Below, one piece after another: positions 5,815 through 6,869 of a DNA stretch of 6,869 nt (positions within the stretch are counted from its first letter, which is position 1; every line of letters starts with the position of its first letter). The stretch comes from Candidatus Uhrbacteria bacterium (lineage in GTDB: Bacteria > Patescibacteriota > Patescibacteriia > UBA9934 > UBA9568): assembly GCA_003497135.1 (NCBI GenBank), contig DNKR01000051.1, positions 41,668 to 48,536 on the forward strand. Direction: 5' to 3'. The notes below the pieces were generated by a model. That model saw only the letters and a list, made by a program, of their open reading frames with translations. It was not told the origin of the DNA and searched no databases. The position numbers and the translations under genes are program-made.

Positions 5815-6869
5815 GTGCTCAATAATCGCCGAAATTCAGGATCAGCGCTGCATTCTCCGTTTGTACATATTATTATTTTTGTAAGTTTCGCTTTTGCGGC
5901 TGTTTTTGCTTTCCTTATTTCGCGCGAAAGCCAGCCGGAAAGCACAGCGCAATCAAGCATGGCAGAAGCGGAATTTTGGGAAGTTGGCAACGGAGCTGGC
6001 GCTTCGCACAGCCGCTCAATAGAAGACATTGAAATCGGCCCTGATGGAACAATTTGGCTCGGTGGTTCTTTTAACGCCATTGTGCCAAATACTGGCTCTG
6101 GTATACCAATCAGCATATCCGATGGATCAATGATAGAACCATTTGTGCAAATAAACGGCATTGATTCAGGCACCACTGAAGGTTTTGTTAGAGATGTTGT
6201 TCCAGATGGTTTGGGCGGCTGGTACATTGGCGGAGCTTTCCAATACATAGATAGCACTAGTCACGGACGACTGGCGCATATTTTAAGCGATGGAACACTT
6301 GACTCGGACTTTAACCCTAGCCCAGATGGAATTGTTTATGCTTTGTATCTTTCTGGAACCACACTCTATGTCGGTGGAGAGTTTACAAATATCGGTGGTG
6401 AAGTTCGGAATCGGCTCGCGGCAATTAACACCACCACCAACACTGTTACCGCGTGGAATCCAAACGCTGATAATGCGATTTATACAATTGCTGAAGGCGG
6501 CGGAGATATTTATATCGGCGGTGACTTTACAACTATTGGCGGCACAACAAGAAATCGGCTAGCTGCGGTTGATGGCGTCACTGGCGCGCTTGAGGCCTGG
6601 GATCCGAACGCGAGCGCGCGGGTGAATGTGATTGACATTGACGGTGGGGTGGTTTATGTCGGAGGTCAGTTCACGACAATTAATGGTGCAACAACCAGAA
6701 ACAGAATAGCGGCTCTTGACCCAACTGTTGGCACAGCTTCAATTTGGAATCCGAATGCCAGCGCCGAGGTTTTTACATTGGATGCTGACAGCGCGAATGT
6801 TTACGCTGGCGGCACTTTCACCACGATCGGCGGATCTTCGCGAAACAGAATCGCGGCCCCAAACACCAC
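5815..6869 (+). CDS. Membrane-anchored or exported beta-propeller repeat protein, 3' end outside the window
   Basis: The frame runs open to the right edge (at least 351 residues). With GTG 5815 as start, the N terminus is a short basic segment (NNRR) and a hydrophobic stretch of about residues 14-33 (FVHIIIFVSF...AFLIS), a signal peptide or signal anchor. Blade-like repeats follow, each with Y-[VIA]-G-G-x-F-T-x-I-x-G, then RNR[LI]AA, then [IA]W[ND]PNA. Four copies begin at 6223, 6367, 6511 and 6655, exactly 144 nt apart, and a fifth at 6802, cut by the edge. A diverged first unit (TIWLGGSFNA) starts at about 6049. This pattern resembles the DUF5122/delta-60-type beta-propeller repeats of large bacterial surface proteins; that assignment is from memory of the motif. 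A role in adhesion, binding or the cell envelope is inference. No Shine-Dalgarno site precedes the GTG. The only later ATG (5959) would remove the hydrophobic segment, so it is less likely. It diverges from the HAMP kinase gene. Confidence 0.8.
   Translation, partial: MLNNRRNSGSALHSPFVHIIIFVSFAFAAVFAFLISRESQPESTAQSSMAEAEFWEVGNGAGASHSRSIEDIEIGPDGTIWLGGSFNAIVPNTGSGIPISISDGSMIEPFVQINGIDSGTTEGFVRDVVPDGLGGWYIGGAFQYIDSTSHGRLAHILSDGTLDSDFNPSPDGIVYALYLSGTTLYVGGEFTNIGGEVRNRLAAINTTTNTVTAWNPNADNAIYTIAEGGGDIYIGGDFTTIGGTTRNRLAAVDGVTGALEAWDPNASARVNVIDIDGGVVYVGGQFTTINGATTRNRIAALDPTVGTASIWNPNASAEVFTLDADSANVYAGGTFTTIGGSSRNRIAAPNT
6223..6869 (+). repeat. Coding tandem repeats of 144 nt (48 residues) within the propeller gene
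   Basis: Units begin with the Tyr codon of Y-x-G-G at 6223, 6367, 6511, 6655 and 6802. Spacing is 144, 144, 144 and 147 nt. Amino-acid conservation is high in the GGxFTxIGG and RNRLAA parts, while the DNA differs at many third positions. The copies are therefore old and maintained by protein selection, not a recent slippage array. Confidence 0.85.

Noticed and set aside
5256..5825. 189-residue open frame on the plus strand
   Set aside because: It is antisense to the sensor domain of the HAMP kinase and extends through the divergent promoters; low-complexity Ser/Ile-rich composition.
5757..6257. 166-residue open frame on the minus strand
   Set aside because: It lies opposite the signal segment and first repeat unit of the propeller gene, runs across both divergent promoters, and its Pro/Ser-rich composition looks like antisense of a Gly/Asp-rich gene.
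6290..6562. 90-residue open frame on the plus strand within the propeller region
   Set aside because: It is in a different frame from the clear 48-residue propeller repeats, which account for this stretch.
6223..6869. 144-nt tandem periodicity considered as CRISPR or non-coding repeat array
   Set aside because: The period is in frame, the conservation is at protein level, and there are no short identical repeats with unique spacers.

Overview
The window looks like bacterial chromosomal DNA of moderate-to-low GC. It uses the standard bacterial code: TGA ends the 613-residue kinase and TGG encodes tryptophan. Small intergenic gaps, Lys/Ile/Asn-rich proteins, H-box sequences of the HQLRTPL type and a large anchored beta-propeller surface protein would suit a Patescibacteria/CPR-like or other environmental genome. 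That placement is an impression; no marker in the window settles it.

Layout, left to right. (1) Positions 3-569 (+) hold the C-terminal half of rlmN, the 23S rRNA A2503 / tRNA methyltransferase, cut by the window edge. (2) A GC-rich hairpin at 577-600 separates rlmN from the convergent gene at 601-1368 (-). That gene encodes a 255-residue protein of seven tandem CxxC/CxxC zinc-ribbon-like units and belongs to no family I recognise. (3) Positions 1369-1453 form an 85-bp divergent control region with apparently overlapping promoters. (4) Positions 1454-3835 (+) encode a 793-residue membrane sensor histidine kinase with four membrane segments and two extracytoplasmic sensor domains. (5) Positions 3866-5707 (-) encode a 613-residue kinase, convergent with the first, with a dCache-like sensor, HAMP, HisKA and HATPase. 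(6) Positions 5708-5814 form a second divergent control region with back-to-back extended -10 promoters. (7) From 5815 (+), running off the right edge, is a membrane-anchored or exported protein made of about 48-residue beta-propeller repeats. It is easy to miss because it has no stop codon in the window and its best start is GTG. No gene-free stretch exceeds 300 bases.

How it may fit together. The two kinases have clearly homologous first sensor domains (22 of 34 identical residues in the best block) and nearly identical core promoters with very short leaders. They differ in the rest of the architecture, and no response regulator is visible. The simplest reading is a diverged pair of sensors of the same or related ligands, feeding regulators encoded elsewhere or acting on each other. 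The Cys-rich protein and the propeller protein each diverge from one kinase and are candidates for co-regulated partners, but that is inference from position only.
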